From the NCBI GenBank assembly GCA_014156375.1, contig RQJH01000001.1:310001-374000 (forward strand): a stretch of DNA of 64,000 bases, read 5' to 3'. The translations under genes and the position numbers were made by a program. Under the pieces are notes generated by a model, which made no database searches, had not been told where the DNA came from, and saw nothing but the letters and a program-made list of their open reading frames with translations. Source of the DNA: Enterobacteriaceae bacterium 89 (GTDB taxonomy: Bacteria > Pseudomonadota > Gammaproteobacteria > Enterobacterales > Enterobacteriaceae). This document shows positions 17,559 through 25,691 of the stretch, one piece after another (the stretch's first letter is position 1; each line of letters opens with the position of its first letter).

Positions 17559-17573
17559 GCAATTACCGTGCCA
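17559..17573 (-). promoter_or_regulatory. Sigma-54 (RpoN) promoter of the lfgB operon
   Basis: On the minus strand this reads TGGCACGGTAATTGC: a perfect TGGCAC-N5-TTGC, followed by TATG as at the lafB promoter. Predicted transcription starts near 17547, about 50 bases before the lfgB GTG. It lies in the short divergent region shared with lfgA. Confidence 0.88.
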
Positions 17574-17625
17574 GGTTTATAACATCATGATTCATAGTAT
17601 TTTTTCAGTACAATGCCGCCTCAGT

Positions 17626-18369
17626 ATGAAAGGCCTTTTCCGCCTTTCCGGTCTGAGCTTCCTCCTGCTGGCTTTCACCGCCTTCAGCGCGACCGCTAGC
17701 GCGCAAAATGCCCGCAAACAGATCTATGTCGCTGCCCAATTGCACGCCGCGAGCATCATTCGTAATGAAGCCGAACGCCGCCAGTGGCCTGACTATCAGG
17801 CTAAAATGAATCTGTTCATCCCGTCGGAAGCCTCGCAGCTGCCCCCTTGCGGCAAAAGCCTTTCCGTCTCCTTTCCGGGCGGCGACAAAATAGACCTGAA
17901 CCGTTTTCGCCTCGACGTGCGCTGCGATGAGCCTCAGGGTTGGGATATGGCGGTGACGGTCAAGCCTGATATCTATTTGCCAATAGTCGTCGCCCAACGC
18001 AGTCTCGAGCGGGGCCAGGTGCTTTCCCCTTCTGACGTCACCATCAAAAAACTCAACATCAGCAGCACACGTGGCAATTACGTGACCCAGCCGGATGAAG
18101 TCATGGGACTCACCGTGAAGCGTCGTATTCGTGAGCTTCAGCCCATTGCGCTGACACAGCTGGACTCTCCCGTGTTAGTCGAGCGTGGTCAGCGGGTGAT
18201 GATGATTGCCGAACAGGGTGGCGTGCAGGCGCAAACCGTGGGTGAAGCCATGAAAAAAGGGCGAAAAGGCGAAATGATTAAAGTGAAAAACGAGAGCAGC
18301 GAGCGGATCGTCAGCGCCATCGTCACCGACAGCGGCACGGTCAGGATGGTGTATGCCTCAGGACAATAA
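17626..18369 (+). CDS. lfgA: LfgA, P-ring assembly chaperone (FlgA-like)
   Basis: About 247 residues from the ATG at 17626, which places a Sec signal peptide (MKGLFRLSGLSFLLLAFTAF) at the very start. An in-frame ATG at 17587 would add 13 residues before it, and neither has a strong ribosome-binding site. The C-terminal SAF domain has the usual RGQVLSPSDVTIKKLN, VMGLTVKRRIRELQPI and VERGQRVMMIAEQGGV. It helps LfgI form the P ring in the periplasm and diverges from lfgB. Confidence 0.93.
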   Translation: MKGLFRLSGLSFLLLAFTAFSATASAQNARKQIYVAAQLHAASIIRNEAERRQWPDYQAKMNLFIPSEASQLPPCGKSLSVSFPGGDKIDLNRFRLDVRCDEPQGWDMAVTVKPDIYLPIVVAQRSLERGQVLSPSDVTIKKLNISSTRGNYVTQPDEVMGLTVKRRIRELQPIALTQLDSPVLVERGQRVMMIAEQGGVQAQTVGEAMKKGRKGEMIKVKNESSERIVSAIVTDSGTVRMVYASGQ

Positions 18370-18426
18370 AAATCCTGCGACCTGTTTAAGCTTTACGCCT
18401 GAGCGGTCGCTTTACTGGAGTAACGG

Positions 18427-18446
18427 GGAAGGGAAACCCTTTTTCC
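18427..18446 (+). terminator. Weak hairpin between lfgA and lfgM
   Basis: GGAAGGG (18427-18433), AAA loop, CCCTTTTTCC: a short stem with a T run, 58 bases after the lfgA stop. It may partly separate lfgA from lfgMN. GCGACC/GGTCGC arms at 18377-18382 and 18405-18410 lie just upstream. Confidence 0.35.
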
Positions 18447-18492
18447 GCAAGGAAGTCTTCACCCGCATCCAGAACGAAAAAGAGAGAAAGCG

Positions 18493-18765
18493 ATGAAAGT
18501 GACCGCCACCCAGTACAACCTGAATACCGCTATCAATAAAGCCAGCGGCGCAGAACAGACCCGCACCGTGGCGCAGGAAGGTCATTCCGTCACGCGCAGC
18601 GCCGCTATCGATCCGGTACTTGGCAATGCGCAGACGCAGCTCGCGGCCCTGCCTGAAGTGGATATGGCGCGGGTAGCCGACATCAAAGACGCGATCAGCA
18701 GCGGCAAAATCGCCATCAATCTTGATTCGCTAACGGATGCGATGCAGAAGTATTTTCAGAGGTAA
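18493..18765 (+). CDS. lfgM: LfgM, anti-sigma-28 factor (FlgM-like)
   Basis: 90 residues. The C-terminal half (MARVADIKDAISSGKIAINL, then DSLTDAMQKYF) matches the sigma-28-binding part of FlgM, and the N-terminus is disordered as in the family. It should inhibit LafS until it is exported through the finished hook. An AAAGAGAGAAAG stretch precedes the ATG. It is 3 bases from lfgN. Confidence 0.92.
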   Translation: MKVTATQYNLNTAINKASGAEQTRTVAQEGHSVTRSAAIDPVLGNAQTQLAALPEVDMARVADIKDAISSGKIAINLDSLTDAMQKYFQR

Positions 18766-18768
18766 GCA

Positions 18769-19206
18769 ATGAGTAACGCAGCCCTTCGGGTGAAAACGGT
18801 GATTCAGGGACTGGCGGAAGATCGCCAGCACTATCTGGATCTGCAAGGCCTGCTGGCCGAACAGCGCGAGCATATCGTGGTACGCAATTCAGCCTCGCTG
18901 GATCAGGTCAACACCCAAATCATGGAACGTTTCCAGCAGCTCACGCATAACAGCCAGCAGCGCTATCGTGGGCTGAACGAATTAGGGATTCAGGCCAGCG
19001 CCTACGGGATGCAGTCGCTGATCGCCCGCCTTCCCGTGCCTCACAAAGAGAAAGTCGGTGCGCTGTGGCAGGAGCTTCAACAGCTCGCTACCGCCTGTCA
19101 GGCCAGCAACGAAGCGAACGGTGCCCTGATGCACATGCAGCAAGAGATTCTGCTCAATCTGCTCAACGTCGGCGAGCCGGAAAACTGGCTTTATCAGCAG
19201 GGCTAG
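18769..19206 (+). CDS. lfgN: LfgN, chaperone for hook-associated proteins (FlgN-like)
   Basis: 145 residues, almost all helical, with FlgN-like features (HYLDLQGLLAEQREHIVVRN near the N-terminus). It would chaperone LfgK and LfgL. It is the last gene of lfgAMN and converges on the modification cassette. Confidence 0.88.
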   Translation: MSNAALRVKTVIQGLAEDRQHYLDLQGLLAEQREHIVVRNSASLDQVNTQIMERFQQLTHNSQQRYRGLNELGIQASAYGMQSLIARLPVPHKEKVGALWQELQQLATACQASNEANGALMHMQQEILLNLLNVGEPENWLYQQG

Positions 19207-19210
19207 TATA

Positions 19211-19236
19211 AAAAAGCCCGGCGTTGAAAACCGGGC
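19211..19236 (-). terminator. Terminator at the end of the modification cassette
   Basis: Stem GCCCGG (19216-19221) / CCGGGC (19231-19236) with a nine-base loop. On the minus strand it is followed by a T run (complement of the A run at 19209-19215). It ends the lfiJ-cassette transcript, and the plus-strand side lacks a strong T run. Confidence 0.8.
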
Positions 19237-19259
19237 ATTGTGATACACAGAGCCTGCTC

Positions 19260-20036
19260 TCAGCGCTCCCATCCCCCACCGTTACGAACGCTTCCCCACT
19301 CCGGTGAAATCCCGTTTTCGAATTGGTAGATTAGCGACAGGATCAGCTTGATATTGTAATTAGCTACCTGATTATGTTCGGTAATGAGCGATGACTGGCT
19401 CGTGATCAGATTGAAACGGTTATAGCGTTCAAAACAGGAAAGATGAGGTTTGATTTCAGACTCATACTGATAATCACCGGTCGACGTAAACATATAGATG
19501 TTTTGCGCTGTATTTTTTGCCGTGGTTAGCATCAAAGGAAGCTTGTGGTTAAGCAGGTCGATATTCTGATCGGTTATCTCCCCCATCATATGCCGCCCGA
19601 CGTTCTCCCAATATGAGCCAGTGGCAACATAGCTGCCAATTCTGAACTGCGGCACCACGCTCACAATATTGGCAAGATTATGCTTCACACCGTAATAAAG
19701 TGCCGCAGAGCCCCCTTTTGAGGAGCCGACAATACTGACCTGGCGGCAATTCAGAAACTGGATAACGCCGTTAATAAGCTGGCTGACGTTATTCTCCACA
19801 CCAAACGACATATCCTGGCAAAGATAGTAGGCAGGCAATCCGGCAAAGTCGTCTTTGATCCACAGCAGATGCGAATCGCAATGTCCCAGCACCTGGGTGA
19901 AATCATAAATTGTCGGATCCGGCACGTTAAAACCAGACATAACAATCAGCAGATGCTGACAGTCCCTTGAGGCCTGACGAAAACGGTAATGTACCGGATA
20001 AGGTGTATTCTGTTGAAAAATACGGTCTTCGGCCAT
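19260..20036 (-). CDS. Alpha/beta-hydrolase-fold protein, Asp2/XcbB-like; possible glycan acyltransferase or esterase
   Basis: 258 residues. A nucleophile elbow GSSKGG (residues 104-109, serine 106) follows a beta-strand, with candidate acid and histidine in STGDYQYE and ITEHNQV near the end. The fold resembles the Asp2 (accessory Sec) and XcbB/CpsF polysaccharide families, where such proteins modify surface glycans. The gene overlaps the preceding cytidylyltransferase stop by one base (TAATG), so the two are translationally coupled. There is no signal peptide, so it acts in the cytosol. An O-acetylation or deacylation role on the flagellar glycan is inferred from context. Confidence 0.7.
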   Translation of the reverse strand: MAEDRIFQQNTPYPVHYRFRQASRDCQHLLIVMSGFNVPDPTIYDFTQVLGHCDSHLLWIKDDFAGLPAYYLCQDMSFGVENNVSQLINGVIQFLNCRQVSIVGSSKGGSAALYYGVKHNLANIVSVVPQFRIGSYVATGSYWENVGRHMMGEITDQNIDLLNHKLPLMLTTAKNTAQNIYMFTSTGDYQYESEIKPHLSCFERYNRFNLITSQSSLITEHNQVANYNIKLILSLIYQFENGISPEWGSVRNGGGWER

Positions 20037-21418
20037 TACCCCTGCCCCGCCTGACGATCTTTACGAATATCCAGGATGATCCCCGTGCGATCGGCCCCCA
20101 AAATTTCCAGACTTTTCATGGCAACTTCCCGAGCGCTCAACAGTGAGTCGGCGGGTTCCGTGCCAAAATTACGCACTCGCATTGGCGTGGCCGTACGCTC
20201 CGGATTGATGCAGTTCACCCTCACATTATCCTCAATCCACTCTTCCGCCAGCGCCTGGGTCAGATTCACTACCGCTGCCTTGGCGGAGGAATAAAGCGCG
20301 TAAAACGCCCTGCCGCGCGTGTAAGAGCTGGAGGTAAAATTAAGTAGCATGCCGCCGCTGCGCCGTAGCGCCGATTTCGCGGCGATCGCCACATTCACCG
20401 CGCCCAGATAATTGACGTTTATCAGCGTCATCACTTCATGCTGCGTCAGGGTATCCAGCGGTTTTTTAATTAATATCCCGGCGGTATTAATAACGTAATC
20501 AATCTCACCATGCTCAGTGGCCACTTTCTGCAGATAGCGTGTCACCCCTTCAAGGTCGGTGATATCCACGTCGTTACAGGAGCGGCTGGCAATATGAACC
20601 TTCGCACCACTCAATGTCGCGATCTTCATCATCTCCAGGCCAATCCCGCTTCCACCGCCAAAAATCACCATATGCTTGCCGTGCAGAAAATCGAGCCGAG
20701 TCCGATTCAGCGTGAAATCACTTTTTTCCTGCAGCAGCTTCTCTGCGATGAACAAATCGAGCGGATGGGTAATTTTAATATTGTTCTCTTCGCCATCGAC
20801 CGTGACGACGCGAGTTTCCGGTAGCATATTACGCAGTACGCCGCAGTCGCAGGTGAAGGTAAATTTGCCGAGTTCGAAAGCTTTCTCATAGGCCTGCCGA
20901 ATGCTTCCCAGACGAAATGCCTGGGGAGTCTGACCACGGCGCATGCTGGCACGGTTAGGAATATTGGCAATGCAGCCATCGTCACGCACTTCTACCAGCG
21001 TATCTGCCGATGGGATCACCACATCGACAGCATCAAAAGATTTCAGCGCCGTCACGCATTTTTTGATGATCGCTTCGCTGACCAGCGGGCGGACCGCATC
21101 ATGAAACAGGATACGGCACTGGCTGTCATAACCTTCCAGCGCCTGCAGCGCGGACCACGTGGAGTCAAAACGCTCACGGCCGCCGTGGACCACTTTGCTC
21201 ACTTTGATCCAGCGGTTCTTTTTCACCAACTCCCAGGTATCATCGATGTAGTCATGCTGGGAGACGATAATGATTTCATCTATATCCGCCGCATTTTCAA
21301 AGCTGTCGACGGTATATTCAATCACCGCCCGCCCGGCCAACTTGGCAAATTGCTTAGGTTTTTCCCCGCCAAAGCGCATCCCGGTGCCACCGGACAGGAT
21401 CACCGCTAAATTTTTCAT
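20036..21418 (-). CDS. Bifunctional cytidylyltransferase / short-chain reductase, predicted CDP-ribitol synthase (Bcs1-like)
   Basis: 460 residues, two domains. Residues 1-225 form an IspD/TarI-type cytidylyltransferase (SGGTGMRFGGEKPKQF, HDAVRPLV, RRGQTPQAFRLG). Residues about 245-455 form a short-chain dehydrogenase (GGGSGIG at the Rossmann turn, NTAGI, and the catalytic Y-x3-K in ALYSSAKAA). The same fusion is known in Haemophilus Bcs1/Acs1, which reduces ribulose 5-phosphate to ribitol 5-phosphate and joins it to CTP. IspD itself is a single domain of about 235 residues, so this is not the MEP-pathway gene. It lies in the flagellar modification cassette, next to a transferase with a CDP-polyol-using domain. 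Confidence 0.82.
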   Translation of the reverse strand: MKNLAVILSGGTGMRFGGEKPKQFAKLAGRAVIEYTVDSFENAADIDEIIIVSQHDYIDDTWELVKKNRWIKVSKVVHGGRERFDSTWSALQALEGYDSQCRILFHDAVRPLVSEAIIKKCVTALKSFDAVDVVIPSADTLVEVRDDGCIANIPNRASMRRGQTPQAFRLGSIRQAYEKAFELGKFTFTCDCGVLRNMLPETRVVTVDGEENNIKITHPLDLFIAEKLLQEKSDFTLNRTRLDFLHGKHMVIFGGGSGIGLEMMKIATLSGAKVHIASRSCNDVDITDLEGVTRYLQKVATEHGEIDYVINTAGILIKKPLDTLTQHEVMTLINVNYLGAVNVAIAAKSALRRSGGMLLNFTSSSYTRGRAFYALYSSAKAAVVNLTQALAEEWIEDNVRVNCINPERTATPMRVRNFGTEPADSLLSAREVAMKSLEILGADRTGIILDIRKDRQAGQG

Positions 21419-21453
21419 CTCAACTGACCTTGTTAACTCACTGACTGTCAGGC

Positions 21454-23271
21454 CTACTGGCCCCGAAGTGACGAAAAGATAATCGCGGCAATTTTTGCAC
21501 CCGCGGTTGTCTCATCAATGTGCAACTCTTCCCGAAGCACGCGCTCCCGATGCGGACGCATAGGGTCCAGACCCTGTACGACGTTATCCACAAAGCGGAA
21601 AATATCTTCCTCTCTTCGGGCGACGTCGTAGGCGTTGTAGATGAAATCCGCCGTACGGTTCAGCCCATGACAGCTCTCGTGAGTCAGGTACAAAATCGGT
21701 TTTTTGGAAGGCAAATACTCCAGAAGGAAGGAGCCCGCATCGGCGATGAGCGCATCTGAACGCGCAAACGACGCGGCGTAATCCGGCCCGGTATCCCAGG
21801 TCACATTTTCACGAGACGCCGACGCCTCCAGGAGTTGCTGATAATGCCGTTGAGCCAAAGGCGCAGCTTCACCAATCCACTGCTTAAACAGCGGGTGCGG
21901 GCGCACGATAAGATGGATATCTTCACGCTCAATCAGCCGCAGCATGGCCTGGCTGTAGAGCGTGAATGTCGTATACATTTTTTGATCGCCGGGCAGGACA
22001 AAATGCGGCGTCCAGAGGAACGTTTTCACGCTGTTTGCCGGACGCGACGCATCGATGTGGTAACGCCTGTCGTAATCGTCAAACTTCGGATGCCCGGTGA
22101 CGTGAACGTGGCCATTACCCGCCCGACACTGTATGGCAAACTCCGCCTTGTGCCGCTCTGAGCGGGCGAAAATCCAGCTCGCCAGATTCTGACACTGCAG
22201 GTTGTACTGATAGATCATGCTCTCTTCCCCAATGCCGGTATCCAGAGCGTAGGGGATATAGGCAATATGAACGCCTCGCTGCACTAAGTACTCGCTGCGA
22301 AAGGCTTCAGGGCGCGCTTCGTCGTAGGGATTTTGCAGAAACACAACATCGGGCTGGCGATCATCAAGCTGGTAGTCTTCAAAACCGACATACTTCAGCC
22401 CGCGCTCTTTCAGTATCTGGCGCTGAATATCGCCGCGCAGATCGGTGGCTTTCCAGTTAAGGTACGGCACCACCACAATCCGGCAATCAAACGCCGGGTT
22501 TGCCCGCATCGCATCAATCACCGATTCAAAATTGGTCCAGCCCGGCGGCCATTGAAAGTAAAAATCCACTTTGATCGGCCCGGTCGTTGAACGCGGATAT
22601 TTCACGGGCTCCAGCAGTTGGCTCAAAGGTTTATTGAACAGATGCCGGTAATCCACGCTTTGCTTTTCAATATCGCTGCGGTCCGGCTGCTGCGCACCGG
22701 CGTTGGGAAAAATACCCAGCCATAAATCCTGCTGCATACACCGCAGCCAGTGAACGTCCAGCGCACAGAGATGCTGTTCAACGCCCTGAAGCTGGGCAAA
22801 CAGCGCGGAACGGTAGTTATGCAGCAGGGTGGCGTAATAGTCACTGTCAACGAGATAAGCGCACGCACACCAGGCCTTGTCGACTTTGACCAGATAATCC
22901 ACGCTTTGCAGAGGCGTAACGCGATGATAGTGCGCCCCCAGAAAAGCGACCTGCCAGCGGACTTTCTCCAGCGTGGCTAAATAGCGGTTGATATGCTGAG
23001 CGTTAGCTTCACCCTCATGGAAGGCAAAATCATCTTCAAGGATCAGTATTCGCTGCCAGTGATTGTCCTGAGCCATTTCCAGAACGGCGATATGCGACTG
23101 TGTACAACCTATGTGGCCACGCTCGTGGCGGATAGCCTCAAAGCGCAGCACTTTCTCTTTCGGCACCCCGAGCGCCCTGAGCTGTCGGACCATCCGCACG
23201 TTCCGGTCTTTACGACTCGCCAGGTTGATGTAAATGACTTTATCAACAAGGTTCCAGTTTATTTGTGTCAT
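21454..23271 (-). CDS. Two-domain transferase: GT25-like glycosyltransferase + CDP-glycerol/ribitol phosphotransferase
   Basis: 605 residues. The N-terminal domain (about 1-215) is GT25-like: INLASRKDRNVRMVRQL, GHIGCTQSHIAVLEMA and the acidic ILEDDF. The C-terminal domain (about 225-600) has CDP-glycerol glycerophosphotransferase (TagB/TagF/TarL) features: VTGHPKFDDYD, LIVRPHPLF, the SDALIADAGSFLLEYL loop and KPILYLTHESCHG. It would add a sugar and transfer polyol phosphate from a CDP-polyol; the neighbouring Bcs1-like enzyme points to ribitol. It has no membrane segments. Gaps to its neighbours are 35 and 46 bases. Confidence 0.8.
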   Translation of the reverse strand: MTQINWNLVDKVIYINLASRKDRNVRMVRQLRALGVPKEKVLRFEAIRHERGHIGCTQSHIAVLEMAQDNHWQRILILEDDFAFHEGEANAQHINRYLATLEKVRWQVAFLGAHYHRVTPLQSVDYLVKVDKAWCACAYLVDSDYYATLLHNYRSALFAQLQGVEQHLCALDVHWLRCMQQDLWLGIFPNAGAQQPDRSDIEKQSVDYRHLFNKPLSQLLEPVKYPRSTTGPIKVDFYFQWPPGWTNFESVIDAMRANPAFDCRIVVVPYLNWKATDLRGDIQRQILKERGLKYVGFEDYQLDDRQPDVVFLQNPYDEARPEAFRSEYLVQRGVHIAYIPYALDTGIGEESMIYQYNLQCQNLASWIFARSERHKAEFAIQCRAGNGHVHVTGHPKFDDYDRRYHIDASRPANSVKTFLWTPHFVLPGDQKMYTTFTLYSQAMLRLIEREDIHLIVRPHPLFKQWIGEAAPLAQRHYQQLLEASASRENVTWDTGPDYAASFARSDALIADAGSFLLEYLPSKKPILYLTHESCHGLNRTADFIYNAYDVARREEDIFRFVDNVVQGLDPMRPHRERVLREELHIDETTAGAKIAAIIFSSLRGQ

Positions 23272-23317
23272 AGCATTGTTCGGTTGATGGCGGCGTCAGG
23301 GCCGTCCTGGCAAAAAA

Positions 23318-24256
23318 TTAAAGCAGCGACAACCCACACAGCAGGCTGTAATCCGCCGTGTGCGCGTCATCGGTCGTCAGCGGATGCTGCTGTTCCCATG
23401 CGCTCAGGGCGCTGATAAAGGTCACCACCTGCTCGTTGCTCAGCTCTCCACGCTCTCCGGCAGCAATCGCGCAAAGTGTACGAAGGCGGAAGAACGTCGT
23501 CGCCAGCGCCAGATAGGCTTCACCGTAATTGGCGCATTCCACACCCGGGAACACGTCGTGGTAGAGCTTATAAATCAGCAAATTGCGCAGGATATGCGGC
23601 TGCTCGCTGAACAGGGTAATCTGACGTTTGGTAAAATCGAGCCCCGCAAGACGCTCTTCAAGTCGCGCAGGTGGCATAATCGACAGTTCACTCAGCTTCA
23701 GCATCACGCCCATTTTCTCGGCCATCGGCAGATTGAGATTAAGGCGCAGGCTGCCCATCATTTTCAGCGCCGACAGGCGGTTTTGTGGAATGGCAGGCAG
23801 CTCGCCGAACTGCCGTTCCAGCACGCCCTGCTCAGCCAGCAGCATCAATTGCTCAGCCATTGAGGCCAACATGGCGGGATCGGATTCGCCGTTATCACGA
23901 TACTGCTGAGCTTTGCTGATCAGCACGCCAATGGCGTAAAGACACACTTCCAGCGACATCGCCGGGTGCACCGCCAGATTGATGCACTGTTGGTTGAGCA
24001 TCTCTTTCCAGGGCGTCAGCAGCTGTTCCCCTTGCGCCTTCTCGCGCGTAGCGCTCAGCACGAAAGCTTCCGGATCCAGTAAAATCGCACTGGCTGCGGC
24101 TTCGCAGTTCATTGACAGGCTTTCGCGCTGCTGATTTTTCAGCGCCACGCTGACGTGGGGCCAGCCTTCCGGGGCCTGCTGGCACGCGGGGCAGGTACAG
24201 ACCTTCTGCACAAAACGGGCGACGTATTCAGGTTGGTAGTGATCAATCATGTCCAT
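23318..24256 (-). CDS. FliB-like flagellin lysine N-methylase (predicted)
   Basis: 312 residues. A short cysteine cluster (CTCPAC, residues 20-25) begins the protein. The C-terminal half carries the pattern I associate with FliB: FSEQPHILRNLLIYKLYHDV, a following FPG and tyrosine, and ELSNEQVVTFISALSAWEQQ with a histidine after it. FliB methylates surface lysines of Salmonella flagellin. It sits 17 bases downstream of the GT2 gene, inside a flagellar locus, which supports LafA as substrate. Similarity is distant and I give it no symbol. It may use Fe-S chemistry through the cysteines. Confidence 0.68.
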   Translation of the reverse strand: MDMIDHYQPEYVARFVQKVCTCPACQQAPEGWPHVSVALKNQQRESLSMNCEAAASAILLDPEAFVLSATREKAQGEQLLTPWKEMLNQQCINLAVHPAMSLEVCLYAIGVLISKAQQYRDNGESDPAMLASMAEQLMLLAEQGVLERQFGELPAIPQNRLSALKMMGSLRLNLNLPMAEKMGVMLKLSELSIMPPARLEERLAGLDFTKRQITLFSEQPHILRNLLIYKLYHDVFPGVECANYGEAYLALATTFFRLRTLCAIAAGERGELSNEQVVTFISALSAWEQQHPLTTDDAHTADYSLLCGLSLL

Positions 24257-24273
24257 AAGCTTCTCTCAGTCAG

Positions 24274-25686
24274 TCACGCATCCGGGTTTAAAGGCGGTTT
24301 TCGGAAAAACCAGTGGGTGCAATCGAGCGTTTTCCCGCTTTCGGGATCCCGGCCGTGCTGTAAAAAAGCAAAGCTGGGGCTAAAGCCAAGCCAGGTGTGT
24401 CCCATGCCCATCAGAACTTTCCATACCCGATCGAGGGAAACGTTCTGTTCCAGCCCCTGACGATAGGCATCGCTCAGCGCATCGAAATATTCAGCGTTGA
24501 CGGCGTAGGCGCAGCCACAGCCTGCATCGAAAATTCTCGCGGTCCCCTTCAGGGATTGCATCAGAGTGAAACGTTCGTAACGACCGCCCAGCAGCAGCAC
24601 CTGCCACTCCACCTGGCGCAGGCCGTTCAGCAGTTTGTTCACCTGGTTGACGGTGTTCTCTTTTTTGACGAAGTGAATGTCGCCGTCGAAAATCAGCACG
24701 TTAGCCCAGCCTTCTGCCTTGGCCTGCTCCAGCACGCGGCGATGCGATAGCAGTTCGCCTTCTTCCGTCACCACCGGCACCAACTGGCTGGCGCTGACGC
24801 CAAAATCCATTAAAGCCTGCGCTCGCGCCATGCAGGTGGCTTCATCGGCGGCCATCACCGCGATTTTGTCGAACGCCTGCCAGGCCACCTGAGTATTCAG
24901 CGGGGCCTTGCTCAATCGCCGATAGTGCGCCAGCAGATTTTCATCCGTGACAAAGTCCTCCAGCTTTAGCTCCACCGGTATCGAACTGCCCATAATGAAA
25001 TCTTTGTCGTAGGTGTTGCTGCTGTGCGAGATACAGAGGATTGCTTTTTGCGGATCGACCTGCAGCACCGGGGTGGTGAACCCCTTCAGGAAGGCCATCT
25101 CCTCGCCCAGATTCTCGTCATCCACGTAGCGATGTTTGCTAAGCAGATTGCGATGCAGGCCAAAGGTGCCGTTCAGGGCATGCTTCGGACCAAAAGGATG
25201 GGTGAGGTAAATTTTATCCAGATGGCTGTACCAGATATAAATCTGATCGCAGCCGGAGAAGCGGGCTTTGTTGAGCTGCATCTGATTGACCTGCCAGGAG
25301 ATTTTATCCGGCGAGTAGTAATCGTCGTCATCAAAACAGAGGATATACTCCCCCTTCGCCATCTCATTGAGGAGATTGCGCTTTTTACCCAGCGCCAGCC
25401 GCTCCTCGCTGTGAACGTAGCGCACGTTGCTGTTCTCGCCCGCCAGCATCGCCACCAGGTCGGCATGGCTTTCTGGCGAGTCGTCGAGAATAATCAGCTC
25501 GCGTTTCTCCGCCGGGTAATCCTGGTATTGCCAGATGTAAAGCAGGTAAGGCAGGAACTCCCGGCGGTTCCACGTCGGGCAAACCACGCTGACAAACGGC
25601 GTTGGCAGCTCGCGTGAGGCCTGCTGGCGCTGCATCAGCGAATTCACCAGTCCCTGCGGCTGGAAGGTATTTTTTATTTTGCTCAT
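24274..25686 (-). CDS. GT2-family glycosyltransferase with a C-terminal GT25-like domain
   Basis: About 470 residues from the ATG at 25686, 5 bases after the lfiJ stop, so it is in the lfi transcript. The GT-A domain (residues 30-270) has VSVVCPTWNRREFLPYLL, ILDDS (66-70) and the DDDD metal site (119-122). Residues about 290-465 resemble the GT25 domain of the 605-residue protein next to it (shared W-Q-V-x-x-L-G-x-x-Y and A-x-A-Y-x-V patterns), but the acidic motif is degenerate (IFDGDI). It is a good candidate for the enzyme that starts or extends the glycan on LafA. Confidence 0.82.
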   Translation of the reverse strand: MSKIKNTFQPQGLVNSLMQRQQASRELPTPFVSVVCPTWNRREFLPYLLYIWQYQDYPAEKRELIILDDSPESHADLVAMLAGENSNVRYVHSEERLALGKKRNLLNEMAKGEYILCFDDDDYYSPDKISWQVNQMQLNKARFSGCDQIYIWYSHLDKIYLTHPFGPKHALNGTFGLHRNLLSKHRYVDDENLGEEMAFLKGFTTPVLQVDPQKAILCISHSSNTYDKDFIMGSSIPVELKLEDFVTDENLLAHYRRLSKAPLNTQVAWQAFDKIAVMAADEATCMARAQALMDFGVSASQLVPVVTEEGELLSHRRVLEQAKAEGWANVLIFDGDIHFVKKENTVNQVNKLLNGLRQVEWQVLLLGGRYERFTLMQSLKGTARIFDAGCGCAYAVNAEYFDALSDAYRQGLEQNVSLDRVWKVLMGMGHTWLGFSPSFAFLQHGRDPESGKTLDCTHWFFRKPPLNPDA

Positions 25687-25691
25687 GGTGA

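Noticed and set aside
20036-21418. A second ispD (isoprenoid pathway)
   Set aside because: The IspD-like domain is fused to an SDR reductase and lies among glycan genes, the architecture of CDP-ribitol synthases.
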